Assembly (NCBI GenBank): GCA_973895155.1 | Contig: OZ316898.1 | Coordinates: 5,456,001-5,520,000 of the forward strand | Reading direction: 5' to 3' | Origin: Marsupella aquatica | Taxonomy: Eukaryota; Marchantiophyta | DNA: 64,000 nucleotides | Shown here: positions 20,746-32,566 of the stretch, in pieces | Position numbering within the stretch: position 1 is the first letter of the stretch | Layout of the letters: the number at the start of each line of letters is the position of its first letter | Program-made: the position numbers and the translations under genes | Notes under the pieces: generated by a model | What the model was told of the DNA's origin: nothing | Seen by the model: the letters and a program-made list of their open reading frames with translations, nothing else | The model's database searches: none

Positions 20746-22360
20746 CCACAGTTGGCTTTTCTAGAGCATTCTAGGAGCAGGGCTCAAACTAAAACCCCAG
20801 CCCAGACAAAAATGTGGTATGAACAAAAACTGACAACCATGGATTTCCAGGTATGAGATAATAGAAATAGCAAGGACCTCTAGAAATGGTTAGAGACCAG
20901 TTGGCCTTTATTCCATACAGCATAATTATATGATTTTAAACAAATAGCAAGTAGGAAGCAGCCTCTGCTACTTCTCCTCCCGGTCAAGGACTAGTGTAGT
21001 ACTTTACTTTATTCTAAGAATATCAAGACTGTGCAGCAAAGTTAAAGTTGTGGTATGTGGTAAGTTACCTTACTGTACAGTACCCCTAATTAGCCTTTCT
21101 GAGCTGCATTATTGGAATAGGGTTCAGACCAGCCAATTTTTGTGGGCAAAATATAGCCAATCACTTACCTAAAAAAACAAGCAGGCTAATGATACTCAGG
21201 CTGAAATTTAATTTTTTTTGGTTTCATTAGCCACCACCTAATGCACTATGGGGGAGTGTTAGCCAGGAAATAGTCTACAATAGTCATATCTGAGTACTAT
21301 ACAATACTCCATATTAACCAGACCTGTGCTTGTGTGGAGGGTAAAATAGCAGTCACCTTGGCTAATGTTTAAAAGAGGAAACCACCACAGAGCAAGATGT
21401 GCTCGGGGTTGTTAATTTACTGCAGTTTTTTGGATATGTACCACCCACAAATCCCACGGGCAACCCTGACCTAAATAAAAAACATGTTTCATAAAGACAA
21501 CTGAAGACGTGAACCCACTTGTCACCATTTGGAAGAGAACTACCTACGGTAGCCTTGATTACCCAGCCTTTGAATGTAAATAGAGGTGAGAACAAAAATG
21601 ACCAGCTTACAAAAAATATTTTCATACTTTGCACTTTCATCAATGACTTGTTCCCTATCTCTGTTTCATGCATGCAACCCAAGTTCTAGTTATGCCCCAC
21701 TACCATGGCTACATGCTTTACTGTAGAGAGCAGGCTACAAATTTTTGGATTCCAATGATATCCAGTGGGCTATCTCTAAGTGCAAACCCTAACTAAAAAT
21801 GCATTGGTTCTTTTGCTTTATTTTACAGGGACACTTTTTGCACCTTTTCTAAGTGTGAACAGGCCTAGATTAGTTTTGCTAAATGACAACTTTGTAACTG
21901 CAAAACCCTGATAAATGCATTTTGTTCTCTACTAAGAAAGGTATGCACTTATGAGTAAGCTCACAATCCCATCAGATTATTTGCTGATAAGTGCATGCCC
22001 TTTTTTAGTAGAGTAAAATTTGAACTTATGGAGCTGGACACCAGATATAGGGCAGCAATATACAATTTGTGTTACAAGTCACGTGACTGCTAATTGATGG
22101 AGGGGCCCATTGCACGTGTAAGCCCTGTACGTTACTGTGAGTAGCTCGTAAATCATCAAGGTCTGCTCATGCATGTAAAGTGCTTGAGTCTCTCCTGTTG
22201 TTCATTTGCTTTGTGGAACTCATCTGCCATCACCAACACAAATGAGTAACATATTACCCTAAACCCTGGATAATTGCACATTTAAGAAGAGATACAAATC
22301 ATCCACACTTTTTCAATAAGTGCAATATATTTTAGGTTTAAACTTTGCTTTTCTTTCAAG
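20746..22360. other. Repeat-derived intergenic DNA
   Basis: A single diverged satellite unit is at about 20975-21080. The rest has no recognisable gene. From 21775 to 22330 several AAGTGCA/TGCACTT words recur (see findings). The frame at 21362-21682 on the minus strand (106 codons) has no family resemblance. Confidence 0.45.
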
Positions 22361-22416
22361 AACTTCCCACTGAGCAATCATATTGGTAGCAGTCTTCACC
22401 TTCCCCTAGACTAGAG

Positions 22417-22853
22417 TCAAGCGGGAGATTGTTAGGATTTACTCTTAGGTCTAGAGTTACGACTGTACTAGAGTTAAGGCAAACCTTAGTCGCAGACTTG
22501 GTTAGGTTATGTTGAGCATTGACGACATTCGCAACGGCAAGCCCATGAACCATCCAATGCACAATAGTCGACACAGAGAGATACGTGGTTCACCTCCACA
22601 TGAGGCTACGTCCACGGGAACACACAAGAGCTTTACTGCACTCTAGGCCGACCAGCCATACCAAGCATCCACAGCACAAGCTCTCCCTATCTCTCAACTA
22701 GCTCCGTAACAATGAGCCTAAGTTCCACCAGGGTCTGGCATCAGCCCTGGCTATATGCACAACAGCACTAGCGCTAACCTTAGCTAAGTCCTAACCCGAG
22801 TTAGACTAACTGTGGTTAGCTCATGAGTCACAAGACTAGAGCAATATCTAACA
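22417..22853 (+). mobile_element. Ty1/copia-type LTR with its polypurine tract
   Basis: A polypurine tract (agcgggaga, to about 22428) is followed at 22430 by TGTTAGGATT. The matching end ATCTAACA closes at 22853, so the LTR is 424 bp with TGTTAG...CTAACA terminal inverted ends. This arrangement is that of a 3' LTR of a Ty1/copia element. No reverse transcriptase or integrase frame is seen upstream, so it is a remnant. Its inner part (22508-22719) recurs inverted at 22914-23125 and direct at 30278-30484. Confidence 0.75.
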
Positions 22854-22913
22854 GGTTAGTCATGTTGTGCACATTCTATACCCAAGCGGTGTTTGCTTGG
22901 AGAGTGAGAACTC

Positions 22914-23127
22914 AGGCTCATTGTTACAGAGCTAGTTGAGAGATAGAGAGAGCTTGCGTTGTGGATGCTTGGTATGGCCGGTCGGCCTAGAGTGCAGTAA
23001 AGCTCATTTGTGTTCCCGTGGACATAGCCTCATGTGGAGGTGAACCACGTATCTCTCTGTGTCGACTCTTGTGCGTTGGATGGTTCATGGGCTTGCCGTT
23101 GCGATTGTCGTCTATGCTCAACATGAC
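22914..23127 (-). mobile_element. Inverted partial copy of the same LTR
   Basis: The reverse complement of 22508-22719 is found here with roughly 90 percent match by eye. Shared words include aggctcattgttac, gagctagttgagagatag, gtggaggtgaaccacg and catgggcttgccgttgcg. With the LTR it forms an inverted repeat with a loop of about 194 bp. It lacks the LTR termini. Confidence 0.8.
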
Positions 23128-24296
23128 TAATAGTAATGGCATATCACCAATCCTTACGGCAAAAAGTTATGGACTATGAATTTGGTGGTCCATAACTTTT
23201 GGTGTCCTAACCTATAACCAGGGAGTTAACATCAAATTGTCAGCTTTCAGATTTTCTAATGAGTGGGAGAAGTTTAGATGGTGCTCTCCTATGAGAGTGA
23301 AAGCAAAACTTTCTTGTGCACAATGAGAGCTCCGGGTAACCCATAGCTCTTGTATGTGCACATGTGGCTTAAAATCACCACTGGCCATATAAAAGGGGAA
23401 GTGTCCAAAAGTTTCCTTTCACTCATTACATTCACTCCTCTCCTCTTCTGTATTCTCCCCCCCTTCATTGGGTTGCTTTACCAGTGGGATCCTGTCTCCA
23501 GGTTGGCTTTTAAATAGGGGTTTTTGCCCTTTGGCATTCATTTGTAGTATATGAAACTATAACCTGAATGGACCTCCACTTTGTGTATGAAGCGGGTATG
23601 GACTGCAAAGCTTGGATGGATTTGCTCAGAAACATTTAAACAGACTCAGATAACATTGTTTAAACTTTTGACTAAAATGTGATCTATAAACTGTCTCCTT
23701 ACCATTTGCAGCCCGTTTCAATTAATTTATCAAATTGGTTTCCTCAATAACTTGACGACTTGGTGACCTTGACCTGAACATCAAGACTTCATGCGATTAC
23801 TTAGGATCACGATGACGTCTGGACTACTTTAGTCCCAAGGTAGTCAAAGGCGTCACTGCAATCCACAACCACTTTTTTTTCCCCTCTGGAAAAACAAGTA
23901 TTGCTTTACGCAGTCCATGGGGATGGGCAGGGACAATGTATGTGTCCATATGGGCTTTTGTTCGGTAATATATTGTGGTCCTCATTTTCAGAAAAAATAA
24001 AATTGTTTCTTTAATTCGTGAAACATCTTCATATCGAGGTTTTTGTGTTTACAACGAACTTTTAACGAGGCTACGGTAGTTCTTTACATAGGGCATCTTC
24101 GTTTCCGGGTAAAGACGCAAAAGGCACGGGGCTTCGTTAGTGCTCTACTTCACAAGCGACCGGAACGAGAGGAGACGAGCTTTCCCAGCTAGGGCTAGAG
24201 GCACGAGCATTGTTCTGCAAGCGGATTCCTAAAGCGATCAGCAATTTGGAGAGAGAAAATTGTAGAGAGCAGGCGAGAAGGAAGAAAGAAGAAGAG
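23128..24296. other. Spacer and promoter region of RPN7
   Basis: No gene is recognised. The right end (about 23990-24296) should hold the RPN7 promoter and 5' UTR; it is purine-rich just before the ATG (gaagaaagaagaagag). No clear TATA box is assigned, which would be ordinary for a housekeeping gene. Confidence 0.4.
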
Positions 24297-27200
24297 ATGG
24301 ACGTGATTGAGGCAACGGAGGCAAGGCAGGACCCGAAATTGCAGCTTGCGCAGCATCTTTTCCTGTTGCGGAAGGCCACTCCGTCTTCAGATGCCGTGGC
24401 CTCGCTTCAGGATGCCGTCTTCAAGGCCGTGTGTGCCGACAGTAAGTGCTTCTGAAACTACGCGATGTACAAGGATTGCGTGGTAGTAGTACCTGGGAGC
24501 TGGTCGCTGTTATTGTTTTCTTTTAGGTTTGCGTTTGATTGGAGATGTGGTTGTCTCCCTCCAAGGATGTGTACTGTAAAGAACGGGGAACTTGCGATTC
24601 AAGGCAAATGCTCAGATTTTTGAAGTCCGATACGTCCCGGGACTCAAAGTATTCAATGTCGATGTTTAAAAAGCCTGCGATTGGACCTCTAGCTTCGCAA
24701 GGGAAAGCAATTGATGTGTAATTACAACCCTAACTTCCGAACTCGTTTCTATGACTGAACCGTCCTCTTTGGCGTATGTTAATCGGCAAAAGTGTTGTGG
24801 ACATAATATGTGTCTAGTTAAGTTCACCTGAGTTGAAGGGTCGAGTAGCGTACCTTAGAAGTGATAACGTGACTCTTCCCATTTGGTCTGTGTAAGGGCT
24901 CACAGTTTCGGCCCATTTGATTGCCGTATTTTGTAGTGCTGTTTCGCTGTCGAGGAACAAGGATGCCTGCAGAGGTTTGTAACTGATTTTAGGGTTTGGC
25001 CTCGTGGTGAATTTTTCGGGAACAGATATGGCAGGGCTCTATCAGAGTTTCTGGCCCGAGATGGGTTGGGAATCTAGCTTCGACACGAGCAAGCTAGAGG
25101 AATTCAACACCAAGAATGACGAAGAGCTCACCAAATTGGATGAGAAGTAAGTCTTTTAATTTGTGATTTTCAAGACCTCAGGTTCAAAAAATTAGTTGAC
25201 GACAGTCCAGGTTTAATGTGACATAGACGCAGATATAATTCTGATGCGTAAGAATCACTTCCTCTCCTGCGCGAGGCCTGTCCCAGGAGTCTCAGATGTT
25301 GAAGAGTTTACTTTCTGATTTGAAGTCTCTTATTCTCTTGACCGCAGAATCAAGGATGCCGAAGAGAATTTAGGTGAGAGCGAAGTTCGAGAGGCATTGT
25401 TAAACAAAGCCCTGTACTACATTCGTATTGGTGACAAGGTAATTTTCTTCACGTAGCCAGCCATACTGCATTATTCTTTTCATATGTGCCATAGTCTTGG
25501 CCACAGAGCCCGTGCCCGACATGGACGGCACTAAGGCAAAGGTACGCTGCCGTAGCTGGTCCCTGAATTCTTGGTTGAGGGATCATGCATATCAAAAACA
25601 TTGTCGCTTACAGGAAGCGCCCCGTTTTTTTACTTTCTCAACTCTGTCACCCTGCACGTTTGTATGTTTCAGGAGAAGGCTTTGGCTCAGCTGAAAATCA
25701 CTGAAGTGAAGACAGTAGCTGTTGGGCAAAAGATGGATTTGGTCTTCCATACTCTGAGACTTGGGTTCTTTGATTTGGATTTTGACCTAATATCAAAGAA
25801 TATTGATAAAGCTAAGAGGTAAGGCTTGTCAATATATCGCGTCAGTTTTACTCGCTTCCCATTTGTTGATCAGTTTTATTTTGAGTGATGCCAATCTTAA
25901 TTTTTTTGCCTGATGTTTACCCTTGTTGAATGCCTTCAGCCTCTTTGACGAGGGAGGTGACTGGGAAAGGAAGAATCGACTCAAGGTGTATGAGGGCCTT
26001 TTCTGCATGGCAACGCGCAACTTAAAGAAGGCTGCGTCGTTGTTCTTGGAGTCCATCTCCACCTTTACGACATACGAGCTGTTTTCATATGATACTTTCA
26101 TCTTCTATACAGTGCTCACCAGCATTGTATCTCTCGACAGGGTTTCACTGAAACAAAAGGTGAGAAAATAGATGCTGTGTAGATTTAAACACGTAATAGG
26201 CATATGTCAGAGTCTATTGTATGCCTCGTCTAATTCTGAAGATGTCTTGCATTTGGATTGTCTTCGGCAGTGTCCACTTTGAACTATATTAAATTCGGCT
26301 ATTAAGGGGCATTCTTGTCTGGGATTGCTGCAGGTAGTTGATGCTCCAGAGATATTAACTGTCATTGGGAAGATTCCGTTTCTGTCAGATTTCCTCAATG
26401 CCCTATATTCTTGTCAGTACAAGACATTCTTCATTGCTTTTGGTGAGTACAATTTTGTTCGAATACATATTGAGGTTGAATAGGGTTAGGTATGGATGCT
26501 TTGAGCAATGCGCCGATGTTGACGCTTTGGTAGTCTAGTGAATGGGTGTCGGAATGAGTTCTTATCCGTCAAATTACTTCATTGCATGGCCGAGTTACGG
26601 CTAACAGGCAGTAGAAGCTATTCAGTTGAGTGTGCGCCTTACTCTGACCACAATTTTGTGAGAGAAGCAGGAGCGGGAGTGGAGGCATGAGTGATAAAAC
26701 CTATCAATCATCTGGATACGTTGTTGGTATTCTAGTTTCCGTATGAAACTCAAATATTGACTCAAACGCCGATTTCTTTTCACCCAGCTTTCCACTAATT
26801 AGTAGTCACTCTTCTGGACTGTGCAGCTGGTCTGACTGATGCCATTCGCTTAGATCGCTATCTTTCCCCTCACTTCCGTTACTACATGAGGGAGGTTCGA
26901 GTAGTTGCCTACTCTCAATTCCTGGAATCGTATAAGAGTGTCACTATGGATGCAATGGCCAAGGCCTTCGGTGTCAGCGTCAATTTCCTAGACCTGTGAG
27001 TATACAATCCATGTGTTTAGATATTTGAGTTTTTTGGAGAAAACTACCTCTATGTCTTAGAATCATAAGTGCGGTAGCCCTCAATAATGTTCTGTGCAGT
27101 GCCATGCATGTAGAAGTTACCATCAGCAGTCGAATTCATTATTATTATCATGGCGTCCACTTCCAAACGATGTTATCGAAACTTGGTCTTGCACATCCCT

Positions 27201-27448
27201 ATGTTCTTCAGTAGAAGTCGTTAATACGTTAGAATCAAAGCTAACTAGTAGTTGGGACCTTGTATCTGCGCAGGGAGCTTTCGCGGTTCATTGCAGCCGG
27301 CCGTCTTACTTGCAAAATTGATAAAGTAGCTGGTGTGCTAGAAACAAACAGGTTGGATGCAAAGAATGCTTTGTACCAGGCCACTATTAAGCAAGGAGAT
27401 TTCCTCTTAAATAGGATTCAAAAGCTATCTAGAGTCGTTGACGTATAG
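24297..27448 (+). CDS. RPN7: 26S proteasome regulatory subunit RPN7 (PSMD6), 8 exons, 391 aa
   Basis: Lid subunit of the 19S regulatory particle; a PCI-domain scaffold acting in ubiquitin-dependent proteolysis in nucleus and cytosol. Coding exons: 24297-24441, 25026-25146, 25348-25438, 25673-25818, 25940-26159, 26334-26442, 26827-26995, 27274-27448. All junctions are GT..AG with continuous phase, and the total is exactly 392 codons with stop. Recognisable RPN7 blocks are [98 protein letters not shown], and the PCI end [26 protein letters not shown]...[14 protein letters not shown]. Length fits the family (about 385-390 aa). The ATG at 24297 follows a purine-rich leader and starts a typical acidic N-terminus. 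Confidence 0.97.
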
Positions 27449-28850
27449 GCCTTGTAAGATAGGAGAGGGTTCATTGACTGATTCTAGTCGTATTTTGAGG
27501 ATCGAAATCAAAAGAGAAAGGTGGAATTTGAAGAAATGATTAACTTGCTGTCAAGTGCCTCATGAGAACTTGTTCACAGATGCATTTCTGTCCTTGGTTA
27601 TGCTATATATTCAACGGAGGCCATTGGACGTGAGCGTGACACCTTATGTTTCTATCTGTGGCGCATCAGGCCAAACACGTTTATCTATCTGATCGCATCT
27701 GACCATGGTAGTATCAGTATGACACTGTATTACATGAATGATGTATCCATATATGCTGGGTTTGGGACTGAAGCTTTCTGAATTGACCAATGCCACTTCG
27801 GTTGTCTTACACGTATTTCCAATAGCTAAGTTTGAGCCCACCTTGCTGGTTATGAAGGACAAACACGCTGTGGTAAGGTGCTATTGTGTCAACACTACGG
27901 TAGTCACGAATTCCTGTTTTTGGCTGAACTCTTGCGTGTCATTGACAGCACCCAGGGAGATGCAGCAAAACATGCACCACTCAGAATTGATAAAGAGCTC
28001 CACAGGATTAATGAAATTTGGATCCGAGTGAGGGAGTAGGATAATAGATGGAGAAGTTGGATAGTAGAATTCTTGCTCTGCCTCCCGACATCTTTGTTTC
28101 CTCCAGTTGCCGTCGTTTTATGAGATAGCACTCTGGGCTAGGGAGAGACTACCTCACTGCAGTCGAAATGTGTAAAAGATTGATTCTTCACGCAGGGTCT
28201 AATTTTCAACTCGCCCGCTCTATACCCCTTGTAATGTTTAAATTGTGGATTTCTGAGGAAACAGATGTGATTCTTGAAAGTCTATATGGGCTACTTAGAG
28301 TGTTATTCACTTTTCCTCCGGGGACAAAACTGGTCCCAGAGCAAACATATGGGATCTCGGCCCCATATGGTCACTGGTGGGTGGATTGTCTTTTGGTGCA
28401 AAGTAAAAACAAAACATTGAGAAACCATGAAAAATGAAAACTTAGCACGAGCATTTAATGGGGCTGACAGTAGTATGACTTGTCGTATCGGATGTTGGTG
28501 TGTACTTATTCTAGGCTTTTCTGCTGGTTACCAAAACCTACCCAAGTGCCCCTCAACTTTTGAAGTTACCAAAGCACCTTTGACTAGCCTCTTAATGAAA
28601 GATTTGTGCACTCCTACCAGTGTTTGCCAAACATCCCTGCCATTGAGAAAGCTGTTTGCAAGCTGTCATCATCCAGGTTTAGGCTGGGTCATACTCCACT
28701 GGTTCCACCATTCATCCTACATCAAAAATCACTAGCTGCAGTCCAAACTATTGCGGATTCAAACCAATGTCTGATCAAAACTGATGCAGCTTTGCAAGGT
28801 GCCTTCAGGGACATTGTCTTTGTGAAATGGCTTTATGTATGCAGGAAGGT
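27449..28850. other. 3' region of RPN7 and spacer
   Basis: The first few hundred bases are the expected 3' UTR of RPN7. Beyond that, no protein family is recognised; frames up to 102 codons are short and overlapping. Confidence 0.45.
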
Positions 28851-28857
28851 CCTATTT

Positions 28858-29230
28858 GGAGGGCATTATGGGATATAAGGCCCCCAAAATTGAGAGCTTC
28901 AGCTTGAGTTTTGAGTGGCTATTATTCCCAAATGCTTTGAAAACCAGACCTTACTACAGGCCTGAGAGATTTTAACTTTCTCCAACTTTAGAAAAAACAA
29001 AGGAAAATCTTCCTAAAGGTGTGATCCAGATACAAGGTAATCTAGTTCTTGACCAGGGCATTATGCTCCCAAAATGGCCTGAAAATTACAAAGGGAAAAA
29101 TCACATAGGGCATTCATTATACAATCATGTATTCAATAAAGTAGTCTTTAAAGGGCACTGTGTGCCATAATACTTTGAACTAGAAAGCTCAAATCTTGAG
29201 GGGCTATTGTTTGCCCATATGCCCTGGTAA
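28858..29230 (+). repeat. Dispersed repeat family, copy A
   Basis: Landmarks in order: gggcattatgggat, agcttcagcttgagttttgag, a-gagattttaa, gtgatccagatacaag, gcattatgctcccaaaatgg, and aaagggaaaaatcac. The same order is seen at 61985-62235, a shorter part at 32040-32200, and in reverse orientation at 44100-44664 and 50805-50960. No coding capacity or clear terminal repeats are visible, so the type of element is unknown. Confidence 0.65.
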
Positions 29231-30277
29231 TGTAAGAGATACAAGTGTATAATATACAATAGACGTACATCGAGTGGTGGACCTTGCCACCCAGCGCCCT
29301 CACCAATCCCAGGACCCACGCCTAAGTGCCCCTGATGCCCGAATGCCTCCACGGAATACCTCGAGTAAGCAACCTACTGCCCCTTGCACCACCAGCGGCC
29401 CCTCCCATACGAAGTCGCACTTGCTCTCCAACACGACCGCTACTCAACGATCCTCACTGTCTGCACAAGCAACCAAGCGTCTCGGTAAGTAACCCTTCAG
29501 GATCTAGATCGCCCCAAGTCTAGCACTCAGGGGCCTCAATCTAAAAGGGTGTCCCATATCACGCTCAAAATTTTGGGGGAATAAACACCCTAAAAGTTAA
29601 GTCAATAAAGTTTTTTTAAAGAATTTTGTAACCCCATATTTGATTTAAAAAAACCCTATGATTCTTATAATTCTCAAAATTGGATTAAAATAACCCTAAT
29701 ATTCGTCAACAAAAATTTAAAACTATTTCACTAAACCCAATAAAAAAACCCTATACTTATTCGCGCGTGATGGGTCGGAAGAAAAGAAGTGAGGACCCCA
29801 GGGTCTAGCATCCTAACTCAAGCTCAACAGACATTGGTAAGTAGGTCAACGATTGGTCCTCCCGATGCCATAAGCCGGAACCAAAACCGACGTCCACTGT
29901 TCGTCCAGAATAGCTCCTTCCTTGGGCCCGGCCCAAGTTCCCTCTTGTACCTATCCATCACCAATTGACCGCCCTGCCCCCAAGACTTGTCATGGCCCAA
30001 ATAGCATAGCTTATCTTAAAGCTTGTCCCAAACTTGTCCCAACACGCCGGGACCAGAATAACCCCGACTTTAGCAACTAACTCCCGGTTCTCGCCCCACT
30101 GATGGTCTAGGGGCCAAGTGCCCTTGGAACTCAACCTCCACACCTACTTGGCCTTGCCTCCCCAACGCAAGCTCCCTTGAGAGATTGAACGGGGCCTGGC
30201 TACTATTTCGGTAGGATTTGGCAAGCGGACGTGATAACACCTGCAAACCTCAAGAACCTACGGTGTCCCCAGACCTG
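29231..30277. other. C-rich repeat-like DNA, no gene recognised
   Basis: Base composition shifts to C-rich at about 29275 and continues, with an AT-rich interruption at 29560-29760, to about 31480. It resembles retroelement internal or LTR debris, but no reverse transcriptase, integrase or gag motif can be read. Confidence 0.35.
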
Positions 30278-30484
30278 TTGAGCATAGACGACGATCGCAA
30301 CGGCAAGCCCATGAACCATCCAACGCATAATAGTCGACACAAGAGATACGTGGTTCACCTCCTTGAGGCTACGTCCACGGGAACACACAAGAGAGCTTTA
30401 CTGAACTCTAAGCCCGTCGGCTATACCGAGTCTCCACAGTGTAAGCTCTCCCTATCTCTCAAGTGGCTCCATAACAATGAGCCT
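30278..30484 (+). mobile_element. Partial LTR copy, same family as 22430-22853
   Basis: It matches 22508-22719 in direct orientation, from ttgagcatagacgac through cgcaacggcaagcccatgaa, cgtggttcacctcc and gctacgtccacggg to cataacaatgagcct. It has small deletions. LTR ends are not present. Confidence 0.75.
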
Positions 30485-30527
30485 TGGTTCTACCTCTCCA
30501 AGCACACATGCCTCTTATGATATAGTG

Positions 30528-30668
30528 TGCAACTTAGTTGTACCTAACCACATAGTTGTACCTAATCACGTAGTTGTACCTAACCACATAGTTGTACCTA
30601 ATCACGAAGTTGTAGCTAACCACGTAGTTGTACCAACCCACGTTGTTGTACCAACCACGTCATACCTA
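30528..30668. repeat. 18-bp minisatellite, about 7 units
   Basis: The unit tagttgtacctaaccac(g/a), with variants tcacg and gtaccaaccc, recurs directly next to the partial LTR. Translating it gives a VVPNHI-type peptide that has no start, domain or gene context. Confidence 0.9.
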
Positions 30669-32039
30669 ACCTAGACGTAAGAGTAAATACCCAACAAGAC
30701 CCAGCTGAGCTCGGGAAGATGTAGTCCTCCTCGAGAGCTTTCCAATGCACCCAAGAAGTCCTCCAACGGACTTCCCGTTGGGAAGTTATTGTCGTTTCCG
30801 TTTGATGTTTTCCCTTAATGTCGTGACCGCCGTGGCTCACAACTTCGGCTCGCCCTTAGCCCCCAGGGAGACACCACTCCCCTCATATATGCTTCTGAAG
30901 ACCTGCCACCCCCGGACCATTTTTGGTCCTCAACTTTTTGGTCCACAACCCAGATCCTATCCCGCATGTCAGGGCGCGCCACCAACTTGCTAGTTAGGTG
31001 TCCGCAAGCGGAGTGCCTCAGCCTGTTGTGATCGGGCCAACCCAGTGCTCATGCCTAGGCCCTCAGATCTTATCGCCCCTTGGGGCCCCCGATCGGCCAA
31101 ACCCAGATCGGGCCATAATTTGCACCCCAAATGTCCGTTGCCCATGGTGTCAACTCCATTGGCCTTGGGCCCAAGATCGAGGAGCTCTCTCTCAAGCCCT
31201 TAAAACTCAAAGTCCGTCCGGGGGTCCAGACGGTTGACCTTGAACCCCCTTTCCCCTTTCCCCTTGACCCAACTAACACTCAACTAGTCTAAGTCCTTAG
31301 TGTGTGTCACCAGCTTGGCGCCTTGCCTTTGCTAGTTCCACGTTTCATTGCCCACAAGTCTCCCCATGCTAAGTCCTCCCCAGATGGCCTATCCGGGCCT
31401 AGACCATAAGGGAGCTCGGCGTCAGAGTCAACGACGTCGGAGCTAAGTGTTAAGGTAGTTGAGTTCCACGACTCATCGACACATAGATACATGGTTCACC
31501 CTATCTGGGCTATGTCCACAACCAGAGAAGAAATTGCTATGCATTGGGACTGGAGGGTGCACAATCCACTACATCCACCATTAATAGCCTAGCACACTCT
31601 CAATCTACTCTATGAGCATCTTCTCCTCTCTCACCAATATCCAACTCGTGAAGACTAATCTTGATTGTGAGCACAATGAAGTGCTCCTCCAGGGTATAAC
31701 CCCTCTCGGCTAATCTAACTATTAAAAATTGACTCAAGTTCTCGGCTTTAGTTAGTTTGGCCTTCAGTTGGTTTAATTAGGTTGGAGGAGAACATTCTCT
31801 CTCTCATTCCTCTCATGTACTCTTATATGCTATGGATATTTATGAGTTTTTCCACTTGTAGTCGCTTGTCGGTGTAGCGTTTGATTGAGTGTACCGGGAG
31901 TGTACTCTCATGTCCTGCATTTGCTGTCTAGTCTGAGCTGATGGTTTGTTACACTAACCTCAAAAGCCTATGGTTAAGCTATGCCCTAGTTAACCAAACC
32001 CCAAACCTAATCAGTTGCCAGAGTTAACCACCAAAAGGG
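30669..32039. other. Repeat debris, no gene recognised
   Basis: C-rich to about 31480. At 31475-31530 another fragment resembles the LTR (catggttcaccc, gctatgtccac). No coding domain is recognised in any frame. Confidence 0.35.
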
Positions 32040-32200
32040 GACCACTTAAAGGCCTAAGAGATTTTAAATGTTTCTAAGTTAAGTAAAAAGATAGGAGAAT
32101 GTTCATATCAACCAGATACAAATCTTGATTGTGCATTCTTGTCCTTAAGTGCCCTGAAAATAATCAGACTCAATTACAGAGCGAAAAGTCAAGAAGGGTT
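32040..32200 (+). repeat. Dispersed repeat family, copy B (partial)
   Basis: It contains ctaagagatttt, accagatacaaatcttg, agtgccctgaaaat and the fading aaaa-tca end in the same order as copy A. It lacks the left gggcattatggg block. Confidence 0.5.
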
Positions 32201-32566
32201 TGGAACCCAACTCATATTTTTCGTATTTTTGAAATGAAAACATGCCCAGGGTCTTCACATGCGGACGTTCAGAGTTTAACACATGTGCCGGAGCAGTAGG
32301 ATTCACCAAGTGGTCTGGTGATCTGGGCTGTTCACAAGGTGACATGTCTCTCCCTACGGAAGCGAGTCGACTGCTGAAGTCCAGCCAGCCACGTACATTG
32401 GCCCTTTGTGCTCTTGCTCTTTACAATTGGACTTGTGGTCAGGAATCAAACCAACTCCCCATCTCTCGCTCTCTCTCGCTTTTGTTCACGATTGATTGTG
32501 TTTCAAAGCACCTCTCGCCTTCTCTCTGTTCTTTTGTGTGGGTGGATTTTCCTGTCAGCAGCGCTG

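Noticed and set aside
22356-22574. 72-codon minus-strand frame over the LTR
   Set aside because: It lies inside the LTR and recurs antisense in other LTR copies; no retroelement protein motif.
30477-30674. Plus-strand frame of repeated VVPNH units
   Set aside because: It is the translation of an 18-bp minisatellite beside an LTR fragment; no start context or gene structure.
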